The notes beneath the pieces were generated by a model, which saw only the letters and a list, made by a program, of their open reading frames with translations, was not told where the DNA came from and ran no database searches. Positions 55,406-63,578 of a DNA stretch of 64,000 bases are shown in pieces. This DNA comes from Streptomyces triticagri (lineage in GTDB: Bacteria; Actinomycetota; Actinomycetes; Streptomycetales; Streptomycetaceae). Within the stretch, counting starts at the first letter, position 1; each line of letters opens with the position of its first letter. The translations under genes were made by a program, and so were the position numbers. The DNA lies in assembly GCF_003429565.1 (NCBI RefSeq), contig NZ_QUAK01000027.1:1-64000 (forward strand), given 5' to 3'.

Positions 55406-56506
55406 TCACCGCGGCAGCGACTTCGGCAGCGACTTCGGCAGCGACTTCGGCAGCGACTTCAGGGTCGCGTGCGCCTCCGCCATCACCCGGTCCACCAGCT
55501 CGGCGCAGGACGGCAGATCGTCGATCAGGCCCGCGACCTGACCCGACGCCATCACGCCACGATCCGTACGGCCGTCCACCATCGAGGACTTCAGCATCAT
55601 CGGGGTGTTCGCGGCGAGCAGCACCTGGCTCCAGGTGAGCTCCTTGCCGTGTTTCATGGCCAGGCCGTCGCGGACCAGAGTGGCCCAACTCGCCCCGGAC
55701 TCCTTCTTGAACGCCGCCGCGTGCCCGACCGCCCGCAGCAGCGCCGCGGCCCGCCCGGACCGCTCGAGGGCGTCGACGAGCTCCGTACGCAGCATCCGGT
55801 GCGGCAGCCCGTCCACCCGGGTGGTCACCGTGACGTCCTTGACCGCGGCCGCCAGATACTTCGCCTTCACCGCGTCCGGCACCGTGCTGTCCGAGGTGAG
55901 CAGGAATCGGGTGCCCATGGCGATCCCCGCGGCCCCGTACGACAGAGCGGCCACCAGGCCCCGCCCGTCGTGGAAGCCACCGGCCGCCACCACGGGGATG
56001 TCCACCGCGTCCACGACCTGCGGCAGCAGCACCGTGGTGGCCACCTCACCGGTGTGCCCGCCGCCCTCACCGCCCTGCACAAGCACCGCGTCCGCACCCC
56101 AGGCGGCCACCTTCTCGGCATGCCGACGGGCCCCGACGGACGGGATGACCACCACCCCGGCGTCCTTGAGGCGCCCGATCAGCGCCTCGGACGGGGCGAG
56201 GGCGAAGGACGCCACCCGCACCCCCTCCGCGATGATCACATCGACCCGTTCGCCCGCGTCCCCGGCATCGGCCCGCAGATTCACCCCGAACGGCGCGTCC
56301 GTACGGGACTTGACCTCCCGTACCGCCGCGCGCAGTTGCTCCACCGACATGGTGGCCGAGGCGAGGATGCCGAGCGCGCCCGCGTTCGCCGATGCGGAGA
56401 CCAGCCGCGGGCCCGCCACCCAGCCCATCCCGGTCTGCACGATCGGACACCGCACCCCGGTCAGCTCGGTGAGCGGCGTCCCGATGGCGGCCGGCCCGCC
56501 GCTCAC
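55406..56506 (-). CDS. Nitronate monooxygenase-like flavoprotein (IpdC-like)
   Basis: 366 aa, FMN-binding NMO/2-nitropropane dioxygenase fold: LTGVRCPIVQTGMGWVAGPRLVSASANAGALGILASATMS, PFGVNLRADA, GADAVLVQGGEGGGHTGEV, IPVVAAGGFHDGRGLVAALSYGAAGIAMGTRFL. In the KstR2 regulon IpdC, encoded beside ipdAB, acts on a HIP-derived CoA thioester. The C-terminus is a fourfold SLPK repeat made by a 12-bp tandem DNA repeat. Its start overlaps the IpdB-like stop (GTGA). Confidence 0.9.
   Translation of the reverse strand: MSGGPAAIGTPLTELTGVRCPIVQTGMGWVAGPRLVSASANAGALGILASATMSVEQLRAAVREVKSRTDAPFGVNLRADAGDAGERVDVIIAEGVRVASFALAPSEALIGRLKDAGVVVIPSVGARRHAEKVAAWGADAVLVQGGEGGGHTGEVATTVLLPQVVDAVDIPVVAAGGFHDGRGLVAALSYGAAGIAMGTRFLLTSDSTVPDAVKAKYLAAAVKDVTVTTRVDGLPHRMLRTELVDALERSGRAAALLRAVGHAAAFKKESGASWATLVRDGLAMKHGKELTWSQVLLAANTPMMLKSSMVDGRTDRGVMASGQVAGLIDDLPSCAELVDRVMAEAHATLKSLPKSLPKSLPKSLPR
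55412..55459. repeat. 12-bp tandem repeat encoding the IpdC-like C-terminus
   Basis: Four exact copies of CGGCAGCGACTT, in frame, encoding SLPK repeats at the end of the flavoprotein. Being a multiple of three, copy-number change would alter tail length without a frameshift. Confidence 0.9.
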
Positions 56507-57300
56507 GCCGGCACCTCGCGCTCGCGCAGCCCTTTCGGGTCCACCACCTCGCGGATCAGGCGGAGTTCGACGTCCGTGGGCTGCCGGGTGTACGGCACCT
56601 CTTCCGGTACGACGAGGGCGAACCCGGTGGCCTCGGTGACCTGTTGGACGCTGACGCCCGGGTGCAGCGACCTGAGCCGCATGGTGCGGTCCGGTGTCTC
56701 GAAGTCGAACACCCCCAGATTGCTGATGACTTCGGGAATCCGGTGGTAGCGCATGGCGGAAGGGCCCGCCTCGGCCGCCCGGTCGTGACCCACCCCGCTG
56801 ACCATGTCCACCCGATCGACGAAGACCCGGGACGAATGCCGCGGCACCCAGTAACTCGTCGGATTGTTCAGGGTGTTGACCGGTGCGCCGCGCACACCGA
56901 GCAGCTGCCGGGTGGGGCGCTCCCAGGGGCCGATGCAGGAGATGTTCTGATTGCCGTGCCGGTCGATCTGGCTCGCGCCCATCATCACGTGCCGCCGCCC
57001 GGTCGCGGTGAGCGCCAGATGCTGCCGGAACGGCAGCCAGCCCTCCACCGCGTCCGGCCGCTGCCCCACCGCGGGCACATCGGCCATCAACAGCGCCTCA
57101 CCGTCGGTCAGCAGCAGCTCCGGCGAGAACGTCAGCCGGGCCAGTCGCGCCCCGATCGTCGGCACCGTCCCCATCGGGCTCGCCAGCACCTCGCCCGCGT
57201 TCCGCCAGGCCTCCGCGCAGGCCACCACGCAGTACTCGGCACGCGTCACGGTGGAGGCGCCGGTGCTGCCGGACGGAGTTGCGGTCCCGTACGCGCTCAT
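56503..57300 (-). CDS. CoA-transferase family beta subunit (IpdB-like)
   Basis: 265 aa. Family I CoA-transferase beta fold: TRAEYCVVACAEAWRNAGEVLASPMGTVPTIGARLARLTFSPELLLTDGEALLMAD, then GASQIDRHGNQNISCIGPWERPTRQLLGVRGAPVN and VPRHSSRVFVDRVDMVSGVGH. In mycobacteria IpdAB opens ring C by hydrolysis of a CoA ester rather than transferring CoA. Its ATG overlaps the alpha-subunit stop (ATGA), which gives equal synthesis. Confidence 0.92.
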   Translation of the reverse strand: MSAYGTATPSGSTGASTVTRAEYCVVACAEAWRNAGEVLASPMGTVPTIGARLARLTFSPELLLTDGEALLMADVPAVGQRPDAVEGWLPFRQHLALTATGRRHVMMGASQIDRHGNQNISCIGPWERPTRQLLGVRGAPVNTLNNPTSYWVPRHSSRVFVDRVDMVSGVGHDRAAEAGPSAMRYHRIPEVISNLGVFDFETPDRTMRLRSLHPGVSVQQVTEATGFALVVPEEVPYTRQPTDVELRLIREVVDPKGLREREVPA

Positions 57301-58217
57301 GCCGCATCGCCCTTCTTGGCGGACTGCTCCTGGTGGAACGCGGCGACGGCGGCCTGATAGGCGGCCTCGTCCCCGGACAGGAACCGCTCGCGGAACGCCG
57401 GCCAGGCCTCCGGGTCGCGGGCGGCGGCCACATAGGCGCGTTGGAAGGCCTCGTCCCGGTCGTGGTCGGGGGCGCAGGAGGTGAAGTGTGCGCCGTGCGG
57501 CGTCTCCACCACCCCGTGCACGAACAGCCGCTTCACGAGCAGCGTCTGCGGCCCGTGCTCCTTGAGCAGGTCCGCCGTCTCCACCACCTGTTCGCAGGAC
57601 ACATACGCCTGCTCCGCCGCCTCGCAGAACAGATCGTCGAAGTACGGGTCGGGGCCCAGGTACTGGCCGTTGCCGTACGGGTCGGCGCGGTTGAGGTGCA
57701 CCAGGGCGGCGTCGAGGCGCAGCGCCTTCGCGGCCACCAGCTCCTCGCCGTCCTCGTACGGTGAAGTGACCGTGCGCAGCGAGGGGTTGACCCTCAGCAC
57801 GTCCGAGCCGAGGCCGGCCCGTACCGGCATGAACGGCAGCCGGTGCGCGCCCGCGGTGAGGCCCCACATGAACATCGCCTCGTCCAGCTCCACGAACTCG
57901 AAGTCCCCGCGCTGCCGGGCCGCGGTGAAGTGCGGCTCCAGCGGCACCGAGTCCAGCGTCGCGAAGGCGGCGACCAGCTTCCGTATCTTCCCGGCGGCCG
58001 CGAGCAGTCCGACGTCGGGGCCGCCGTACGACACCACGGTCAGATCGGTGACGTCGGACCGCAACAGCGCCCTGACCAGGGCCATCGGCTTGCGCCGCGA
58101 CCCCCAGCCGCCGATGCCGACCGTCATGCCGCTCTCGATGCGGCCGGCGACCTCCTCGGCCGTCATGATCTTGGTGCTCCGGTCCTGGCCTCGGTCCTGG
58201 TCTCGGTCCTGGGTCAC
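57297..58217 (-). CDS. CoA-transferase family alpha subunit (IpdA-like)
   Basis: 306 aa from the GTG at 58217, which overlaps the EchA20-like stop (GTGA) with AAGGAG eight bases upstream. Domain: MTAEEVAGRIESGMTVGIGGWGSRRKPMALVRALLRSDVTDLTVVSYGGPDVGLLAAAGKI, FEFVELDEAMFMWGLTAGAHRLPFMPVRAGLGSDVLR and ADPYGNGQYLGPDPYFDDLFCEAA. The N-terminus has a short DQDR repeat. Partner of the next gene in the IpdAB ring-opening enzyme. Confidence 0.92.
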   Translation of the reverse strand: MTQDRDQDRGQDRSTKIMTAEEVAGRIESGMTVGIGGWGSRRKPMALVRALLRSDVTDLTVVSYGGPDVGLLAAAGKIRKLVAAFATLDSVPLEPHFTAARQRGDFEFVELDEAMFMWGLTAGAHRLPFMPVRAGLGSDVLRVNPSLRTVTSPYEDGEELVAAKALRLDAALVHLNRADPYGNGQYLGPDPYFDDLFCEAAEQAYVSCEQVVETADLLKEHGPQTLLVKRLFVHGVVETPHGAHFTSCAPDHDRDEAFQRAYVAAARDPEAWPAFRERFLSGDEAAYQAAVAAFHQEQSAKKGDAA

Positions 58218-58993
58218 GTCTGCTGCTCCTTGTCCGCGTCCGCCTTGTCGGTCTTGTCGGTGCCGAAGGTGTCGCGCACCCGGTCGGCGACGCCGCTGAG
58301 GTTGGCCTCGAAGGTGAAGCCCTGCTCGAAGCGGTAGCTGCGGCGTACGTCCACGGGGTCGATGCCGTTGATGGCGGCCTTGGCGAGCCGGATCAGGGTG
58401 CCGTCCTTGGCGGCGATCTCCCGCGCCAACTCCAGTGCCGAGGCGCGCAGGTGAGCGGCCGGAACCACCTGCCACACCGAGCCGTGCCGGTGCAGTTCGG
58501 CGGCCGTCGCGGTGCGCGAGGTGTAGTAGAGGGCGCGCATCAGGTGCTGCGGCACCAGACGGGCGAGGTGGGTGGCGGCGCCGAGCGCCCCGCGGTCCAG
58601 CTCGGGCAGTCCGAAGGTCGCGTCCTCGGCGGCGACGATCGCATCCGCGTTCCCGGCCAGGCCGATTCCGCCGCCGAGGCAGTGGCCCTGCACCGCCGCG
58701 ACCACCGGGACCGCGCACTCGTACACCGCGGCGAAGGCCTCGTAGCAGCCGCGGTTGGCACCGATCAGGGCCTGGTGGCCGCTGTCGCGCTGCAGCTCCT
58801 TGATGTCGACGCCCGCGTTGAACCCGCGGCCCTCCGCGGCGAGCACCACACAGCGCACCTCCGCATCGGCGCCCGCTTCCCGGACCGCTTCGGCCAGGTC
58901 GTACCAGCCCTGTACGGGAAGGGCGTTGACCGGGGGGAAGGCCACGGTGACGAGGGCGATGCCGTCGTCCGGGACGGAGGTGGAGACACCCAT
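58214..58993 (-). CDS. Enoyl-CoA hydratase/isomerase family protein (EchA20-like)
   Basis: 259 aa from the ATG at 58993. Crotonase fold: VVLAAEGRGFNAGVDIKELQRD (oxyanion loop), AVQGHCLGGGIGLAGNADAIVAAEDATFGLPELDRGALGAATHLARLVP and ALYYTSRTATAAELHRHGSVWQVV. In mycobacteria EchA20, encoded beside ipdAB, hydrolytically opens ring D. First gene of the minus-strand echA-ipdA-ipdB-ipdC run; all junctions overlap by four bases. An ATG at 59023 lies inside the operator and is less likely. Confidence 0.92.
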   Translation of the reverse strand: MGVSTSVPDDGIALVTVAFPPVNALPVQGWYDLAEAVREAGADAEVRCVVLAAEGRGFNAGVDIKELQRDSGHQALIGANRGCYEAFAAVYECAVPVVAAVQGHCLGGGIGLAGNADAIVAAEDATFGLPELDRGALGAATHLARLVPQHLMRALYYTSRTATAAELHRHGSVWQVVPAAHLRASALELAREIAAKDGTLIRLAKAAINGIDPVDVRRSYRFEQGFTFEANLSGVADRVRDTFGTDKTDKADADKEQQT

Positions 58994-59014
58994 GAGCAAA
59001 TCAGCTACCTTTCC

Positions 59015-59031
59015 ACCAAACATTTGTTAGG
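59015..59031 (-). promoter_or_regulatory. KstR2-type operator, second copy
   Basis: On the minus strand CCTAACAAATGTTTGGT, differing from the site at 51437-51453 at a single base. It lies in the divergent region between the EchA20-like and SDR genes, 22 bases upstream of the former. Shared control of the two arms of the cluster is inferred. Confidence 0.75.
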
Positions 59032-59115
59032 TGCGAAGGTAGCAGCGAACGGAGCGAGGCGGGAGTGCCTCCACCCACCCACCGGACCCGCCCCACCACC
59101 GAAGGGACCTCTCTC

Positions 59116-60072
59116 ATGACCGCAGCGACCCCACCGACCGGACCGACCGGACCGACCGCGCCCACCGGCCTGTGCGCCGGCCGCGTGGTCGCCGTCACCG
59201 GCGCGGGCCGCGGACTCGGCCGCGCGCACGCCCTGGCCTTCGCGGCCGAGGGCGCCCGACTGGTGGTCAACGACCTGGGAGTCGGCCTCGACGGCAGCGC
59301 ACAGCCCGACGGGCCCGCGGACCGAGTCGTCGAGGAGATCAGGGCGGCGGGCGGCGAGGCCGTCGCGCACGGCGGCGACATCACCACCGCCGAGGGCGCC
59401 GCCTCGCTCGTCGCCACCGCCTTGGACGCCTTCGGCCGTCTCGACACCCTGGTCAACAACGCCGGATTCCTGCGCGACCGGATGCTCGTCAACCTCGACG
59501 AGGACGACTGGGACGCGGTCGTACGCGTCCATCTCAAGGGCCACTTCCTGCCGTTGAAGCACGCGGCGGCGCACTGGCGGGCCGAGGCCAAGGCGGGGCG
59601 CACGCATGCGGCGCGCGTGATCAACACCAGTTCCGGGGCAGGGCTGCTCGGCAGCGTCGGACAGGGCAACTACTCCGCGGCCAAGGCCGGCATCCTCGGC
59701 CTCACCCTGGTCGCCGCCGCCGAGATGGGCCGCTACGGAGTCCAGGTCAACGCCATCGCACCGGCGGCCCGGACCCGTATGACGGAACGGACCTTCGCCG
59801 AGACCATGGCCGCGCCCGCCGACGACGGATTCGACGCCATGGCCCCGGAGAACGTCTCACCCCTGGTGGTCTGGCTCGGCTCCGCCGCGTCCGACGGGGT
59901 CACCGGCAGGGTCTTCGAGACCGAGGCGGGCCGCATCACCGTCATGGAGGGCTGGCAGCCGGGCCCCACCGCCGACAAGGGCACCCGCTGGACCCCTGCG
60001 GAGGCGGGGGAGGCGACCCGGGAACTGCTCGCCTCGGCCCGCCGACCACAGCCCGTGTACGGGGTGCGGTGA
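59116..60072 (+). CDS. SDR family oxidoreductase (Rv3548c-like, HIP cluster)
   Basis: 318 aa from the ATG at 59116 (AAGGGA upstream), long for an SDR and similar to the peroxisomal-type SDR dehydrogenases. Motifs: RVVAVTGAGRGLGRAHALAFAAEGARLVVNDLG, LDTLVNNAGFLRDRMLVNLDEDDWDAVV, VINTSSGAGLLGSVGQGNYSAAKAG and NAIAPAARTRMTE. A Thr/Pro-rich GPTGPT leader precedes the fold. It is divergent from the EchA20-like gene over an operator, matching the place of the mycobacterial ring C/D cluster SDR. Confidence 0.9.
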   Translation: MTAATPPTGPTGPTAPTGLCAGRVVAVTGAGRGLGRAHALAFAAEGARLVVNDLGVGLDGSAQPDGPADRVVEEIRAAGGEAVAHGGDITTAEGAASLVATALDAFGRLDTLVNNAGFLRDRMLVNLDEDDWDAVVRVHLKGHFLPLKHAAAHWRAEAKAGRTHAARVINTSSGAGLLGSVGQGNYSAAKAGILGLTLVAAAEMGRYGVQVNAIAPAARTRMTERTFAETMAAPADDGFDAMAPENVSPLVVWLGSAASDGVTGRVFETEAGRITVMEGWQPGPTADKGTRWTPAEAGEATRELLASARRPQPVYGVR

Positions 60073-60084
60073 CGCACCCTCACG

Positions 60085-60615
60085 CTAGGACGCATCAGGA
60101 GTGTGCGTCAGCCTCTGCCGGGAGCCGAACCACAGCGCCCGCCCGTCGCCGAACACCGGTAGCAGGAAGGCCAGATGGGCCAGGTACCACCAGGAGAGCG
60201 CGCGGTCGAAGGAGGTCAGCCAGAGGACCGCCCCGACCGCGACGCACACCAGGGGCCCGGCGAGCGCCACCAGGGCGGTCTGCCGGCCCGTCATCGTCCC
60301 GGCCGGGACCACCGACGTACGCCACCCGGTCCGTTCCAGGGCGATGTGTGTGACCGTGGGAATCCGCCGCAGCACGAGCACATGCGCCGACTCGTGCAGG
60401 GCGAACGGCACGAGCAGGCCGAGCAGCGCCGGCTTGGCGAGCAGCATCCACGCCATCGCGGCCGGCACCGCATCTCCGGAGCGGATCATCCAGAGCAGGG
60501 CCGCACCCGTCAGTACACCGGTGAACAGCAGCAGCGGCCAGACCTGCGACGCGACCGCCCCCACGACGGCGCGGATCCGGGGATCAGCTGCCGGACTGGC
60601 TGAGGAGTTCTGCAC
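60085..60615 (-). CDS. Membrane HExxH protein, site-2-protease-like (M50-like)
   Basis: 176 aa from a GTG, with about five hydrophobic segments. A zinc-protease motif HESAH is at residues 74-78 within the helix LLGLLVPFALHESAHVLVLRR. LVALAGPLVCVAVGAVL (about 115-131) matches the GP helix of M50 proteases, and LLPVFGDGRALW (about 151-162) resembles the third-ligand segment with Asp157. It overlaps the end of the upstream small gene by 32 bases. Last in a minus-strand set with an ABC transporter and small membrane proteins; a role in cutting a membrane peptide is inferred, and its substrate is unknown. Confidence 0.75.
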   Translation of the reverse strand: MQNSSASPAADPRIRAVVGAVASQVWPLLLFTGVLTGAALLWMIRSGDAVPAAMAWMLLAKPALLGLLVPFALHESAHVLVLRRIPTVTHIALERTGWRTSVVPAGTMTGRQTALVALAGPLVCVAVGAVLWLTSFDRALSWWYLAHLAFLLPVFGDGRALWFGSRQRLTHTPDAS

Positions 60616-60904
60616 GGCGTTGCTTCAACCCCTGGTAGATGGCGGAGATCATGAGCAGGACGAGGGTGAGGACGACGAAGAGCACCACGATCGGGACCGG
60701 GTTCTCGACGCCGGTGGTGACCCCCATCGCCCCGTCCTTCTTCTTCACCGTCTCGAACACCAACGAGCCGAAGAACGCCTTGCGTTCGACGATCTCGTCA
60801 GTGCCCGTCGAGAACATGAGGACGAGCAGCGTCGTCGCCACGCCGACCAGCGTCAGGAGTGCGGCCCCGACGGCGCACTTCACTACCGACCGTGCCTTGA
60901 ACAT
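60584..60904 (-). CDS. Small two-TM membrane protein of the ABC/M50-like cassette
   Basis: 106 aa from the ATG at 60904 (GAGGAG five bases upstream); an ATG at 60922 would add six residues made of the ribosome binding site. Two helices (VVKCAVGAALLTLVGVATTLLVLMF and PIVVLFVVLTLVLLMISAIYQGL) flank a polar loop containing RKAFFGSLVFETVKKKDG. That FxGSxxF pattern also occurs in the C-terminal tail of the 110-aa protein in the same cassette (KKFTGSWSFKD). No family recognised. Confidence 0.7.
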   Translation of the reverse strand: MFKARSVVKCAVGAALLTLVGVATTLLVLMFSTGTDEIVERKAFFGSLVFETVKKKDGAMGVTTGVENPVPIVVLFVVLTLVLLMISAIYQGLKQRRAELLSQSGS

Positions 60905-62342
60905 TTCTTCTCCTCGCTTCACTGCTGTGGATTCCTTGGATCGCGTACCAGACGAACGCCGCGGCCGCCGCGAGCAGACTGACGACGACCGCCCACGGCG
61001 GGAGGTTCAGCAGACCGAGCCCGATCAGCGCCACACCCGCGGTCACCAGGACCACCGAGAGCCCCAGGAACACGGAGAACGGATTGTCCTTCTCCGCGGG
61101 GAACACGATGCTGATGCAGGTGGTCATCACGGCCCCGCCCGCACATGCCGCCAACGCCGTTGCCCCTTGGGCCAGTTGCTCGGGACGCAGCCCCACGGCC
61201 AGCGCGGCCGCGGGCACGGCGAACACGGCGAGCAGCACCAACTGTGCCCGGATCAACCGGAGATACACCCGCCACGCCGGCTCCTGCGCCCCGGGCAGCA
61301 GACGCAGCTGCTGGGTGGCGGTGAACTGATAGAGCCCGCCGAAGGACAGCGCGGCAAGACCCCACAGCGGAGTGACCGACGGCTTGGCGAGCAGCAGGTA
61401 CGCGAAGAGCGCGAGCGACATCGCCCCCGCGGCCACCGTCTGCGCACTGCGCAGCAGACACCAGTCGTACGGGCCGAGCACGCGGCGCAGCCGGACGCTG
61501 CCCGGAAGCTTCAGGAAGCGCGACTGGCGGATGTGCTGGTTCGGTGCGAGCGCGAAGGTCAGGACCAGGAGCAGCGCGGCCGCCAGCAGCGCACCTGCCG
61601 TCGTCAGCCACGGCCCGTGCGTGTTCCAGGCCCAGGACACCGAGGTGACCCAGTTGTACGCGGTCTCCTTGCGCAGATACGCGCCGGAGATGTCCTGCAC
61701 GATCCCGGTCATCCGCGTCGAGTAGTACGCCAGGAGCGCGAACAGCACGAGCACGTTGAGCAGCCCCGCCATCCGGCTCAGACCCACCAGGATCCAGAGG
61801 CGGGTGAGCACTTGGTAGAGGGCGGAGAGGATCAGATACGTGAGGGCCGCGGGCAGCACGATCGAGGCGACGATGTAGCCGGCCGCGGACGGGCCGAGCA
61901 GGATCAGGGCGCTGACGGCGAGCGAGACCAGACCGGCGGCGGCGACGACGGCGGTCATCGCCGCCTCGTACATCAGGAACGCCGCCGAGCGCTCCCGGTT
62001 GGTGACCGGCAGCTGGTAACTGAGCTGGAGCATCCCCTCGGCGTTGATGAACAACACCTTCACCAGCAGGAACGCGATCTGGATCCACAGCAGCAGGGAG
62101 GCCGTCGCGGTGTTGAACAGCAGGTCCCAGACGGCCGTTTCGTCGGTCAGCGGACGCAGGAAGAAGTACGAGCCGGTGCACATCGCGGCGAGCAGCAGCG
62201 CGGCGCAGACCCCGGAGAACACGCGGACCGAGGCGGACTTGAACACGCCGGCCCGCAGCACCCGTCGGCGGAAGAATACGAGGAGCATCCGGGCCAGGAC
62301 GGCGGAATGCTTCAGGCGGATGCCTGCGCGGAGGCCGGTCAT
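60798..62342 (-). CDS. ABC transporter permease, about 12 TM helices
   Basis: 514 aa, strongly hydrophobic across residues 40-460 in about 12 helices, with no recognised exporter signature. It overlaps the ATPase gene by four bases (ATGA), so they form one transporter. Its 3' part is odd: after VWYAIQGIHSS the frame runs on for about 107 bases into the following small gene, giving a basic Arg-rich tail that is probably composition rather than function. A bacteriocin- or antibiotic-peptide-type ABC permease is the closest comparison. Confidence 0.82.
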   Translation of the reverse strand: MTGLRAGIRLKHSAVLARMLLVFFRRRVLRAGVFKSASVRVFSGVCAALLLAAMCTGSYFFLRPLTDETAVWDLLFNTATASLLLWIQIAFLLVKVLFINAEGMLQLSYQLPVTNRERSAAFLMYEAAMTAVVAAAGLVSLAVSALILLGPSAAGYIVASIVLPAALTYLILSALYQVLTRLWILVGLSRMAGLLNVLVLFALLAYYSTRMTGIVQDISGAYLRKETAYNWVTSVSWAWNTHGPWLTTAGALLAAALLLVLTFALAPNQHIRQSRFLKLPGSVRLRRVLGPYDWCLLRSAQTVAAGAMSLALFAYLLLAKPSVTPLWGLAALSFGGLYQFTATQQLRLLPGAQEPAWRVYLRLIRAQLVLLAVFAVPAAALAVGLRPEQLAQGATALAACAGGAVMTTCISIVFPAEKDNPFSVFLGLSVVLVTAGVALIGLGLLNLPPWAVVVSLLAAAAAFVWYAIQGIHSSEARRRNVQGTVGSEVRRRGRTPDAGRRGDDAARPHVLDGH

Positions 62343-63055
62343 CGCTGCGACGTCTCGAGGTAGTCGAAGACCATCTCGGCGACCGATCCGTGCTCCGCGA
62401 CCAGGTCCCCGGTCGGCTCGTCGTACACCACGTGCCCGAGGTCCAGGAACACCGTGCGGTCGGCGAGGCGCTCGAGCACGGAGAAGTCATGGGTGCACAG
62501 CAGGATCGAACCGCCTTCCTCGCGGACCCGCCTGAACTCCTTCTCGGCGAGGTGCAGGGCCTCCAGATCGATGCCGTTCAGGGTCTCGTCGATGACGATC
62601 AGCGGAGGGCGGACGACGAGTGCGGAGACCAGCTGTGTTTTTTTCCGCATGCCGTGCGAGTAATCCTCCACCAGGTCGTCGTAACGCCCTTCCATGGAGA
62701 ATTCTCGGAACAGTGCGAGCGCCTTCCCGTGATCGACCGTGACATCGAACAGGCGGGCCATCATGGTGATGTACTCGCGGGCGGTGAGGAATTCGGGAAG
62801 GTAGTCGTTGCTGGAGAGGTAGATCGCCTGCTGTTTGGCCTCGGGGCGGGCGTGTTCGTGTCCGCCGATATGAATCGTCCCGGACTGGAGTTTCACCAGG
62901 TCGAAAATGTTCTTGATCAGCGTCGATTTCCCCGAGCCGTTGGGTCCGACGAGACCGGTGATGGCACCTTCCTCGACGTCGAAAGACACATCGAGCAGGA
63001 CGTTGACGATTCCGTCGTAGGAATAACTGACGTCTTTGACGCTGAGGAGAGACAC
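62339..63055 (-). CDS. ABC transporter ATP-binding protein
   Basis: 238 aa. Walker A GLVGPNGSGKST, Q-loop IYLSSND, a degenerate signature YSHGMRKKTQLVSALVV, Walker B PPLIVIDETLNGID and switch His LLCTHD. This resembles ATPases of CcmA/antibiotic-peptide exporters. The start is a GTG with AAAGGAA upstream. With the coupled permease it forms an exporter or extruder. A long hairpin separates it from the upstream small-protein gene. Confidence 0.93.
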   Translation of the reverse strand: MSLLSVKDVSYSYDGIVNVLLDVSFDVEEGAITGLVGPNGSGKSTLIKNIFDLVKLQSGTIHIGGHEHARPEAKQQAIYLSSNDYLPEFLTAREYITMMARLFDVTVDHGKALALFREFSMEGRYDDLVEDYSHGMRKKTQLVSALVVRPPLIVIDETLNGIDLEALHLAEKEFRRVREEGGSILLCTHDFSVLERLADRTVFLDLGHVVYDEPTGDLVAEHGSVAEMVFDYLETSQR

Positions 63056-63102
63056 AGTCGCGTGGTTCCTTTGCCGAGACGGTCGAGTCGGTCCGGTCCT
63101 TC

Positions 63103-63171
63103 GTAGGACTGGTGCCCGGGAAGTCCGGTTCCATTGCGGGGGGAGGGCTTCCCGGACACCAGTGGACCTAC
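63103..63171 (-). terminator. Long intercistronic hairpin between the 110-aa protein gene and the ABC genes
   Basis: Read on the minus strand, ACTGGTGTCCGGGAAG (63163-63148) pairs over 16 positions with CTTCCCGGGCACCAGT (63123-63108), the only non-Watson-Crick pair being G-U. After a three-base bulge a further GTAGG/CCTAC (63171-63167 with 63107-63103) can pair. The loop is 24 nt. Partial terminators of this kind often follow structural peptide genes to keep them expressed above transporter genes. Confidence 0.7.
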
Positions 63172-63182
63172 CGGTCGGTCAG

Positions 63183-63515
63183 CTACTTACATTCGGCGCT
63201 GACCTTGAGGCCGAAGTCCTTGAACGACCACGAGCCGGTGAACTTCTTGTTCTGCTTCACGACGCACCAGACCACCAGGCCGGCGAAGATCGTCGCGCCC
63301 AGGCCGAGGACGACGGCGGTGAAGATCAGGAACCAGGCGTCGTAACGCACCAGGCCACGGTCGATCTTCGCCCGCATGGAGGCGATGGCACGCGCCGGAG
63401 CGGTGGTCGCGGCCACGTAGGCGCCGATGGATGCGTTGGTGTACGCGCTGACGGCCTTGGCCTGAACGGACTCGGCCTGAGTCTCGTTCTCGCGCACCAG
63501 AGTTGCTGTAGTCAC
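63183..63515 (-). CDS. 110-aa single-TM small protein, candidate precursor peptide
   Basis: 110 aa from a GTG with GGGGAG seven bases upstream. Residues 1-58 are polar and alanine-rich (VQAKAVSAYTNASIGAYVAATTAPARAIASMRAKIDRGLVRYD). A strong helix covers about 60-86 (AWFLIFTAVVLGLGATIFAGLVVWCVV), and the short tail KQNKKFTGSWSFKDFGLKVSAECK carries Cys109 besides Cys84 in the helix. It lies between a LuxR-type gene and the hairpin before the ABC genes, the position of a peptide precursor, but a structural membrane subunit is also possible. Not recognised. Confidence 0.72.
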   Translation of the reverse strand: MTTATLVRENETQAESVQAKAVSAYTNASIGAYVAATTAPARAIASMRAKIDRGLVRYDAWFLIFTAVVLGLGATIFAGLVVWCVVKQNKKFTGSWSFKDFGLKVSAECK

Positions 63516-63578
63516 AGTTGCACTCCCCTGTGGTTCGGTATTGACCCGGTGAAGGTGTCACGGGAATTGCAAGCCGGA

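Noticed and set aside
55372..55638. Short frames rich in ATSAATSA or ATGTDS-like repeats near 55.4 kb
   Set aside because: They are produced by the tandem repeats read in other frames and have no start signals.
60070..60110. Inverted repeat TGACGCAC/GTGCGTCA as a terminator between the SDR and the HExxH gene
   Set aside because: Only 8 bp with a 25-nt loop and overlapping the SDR stop codon; too weak to list as a feature.
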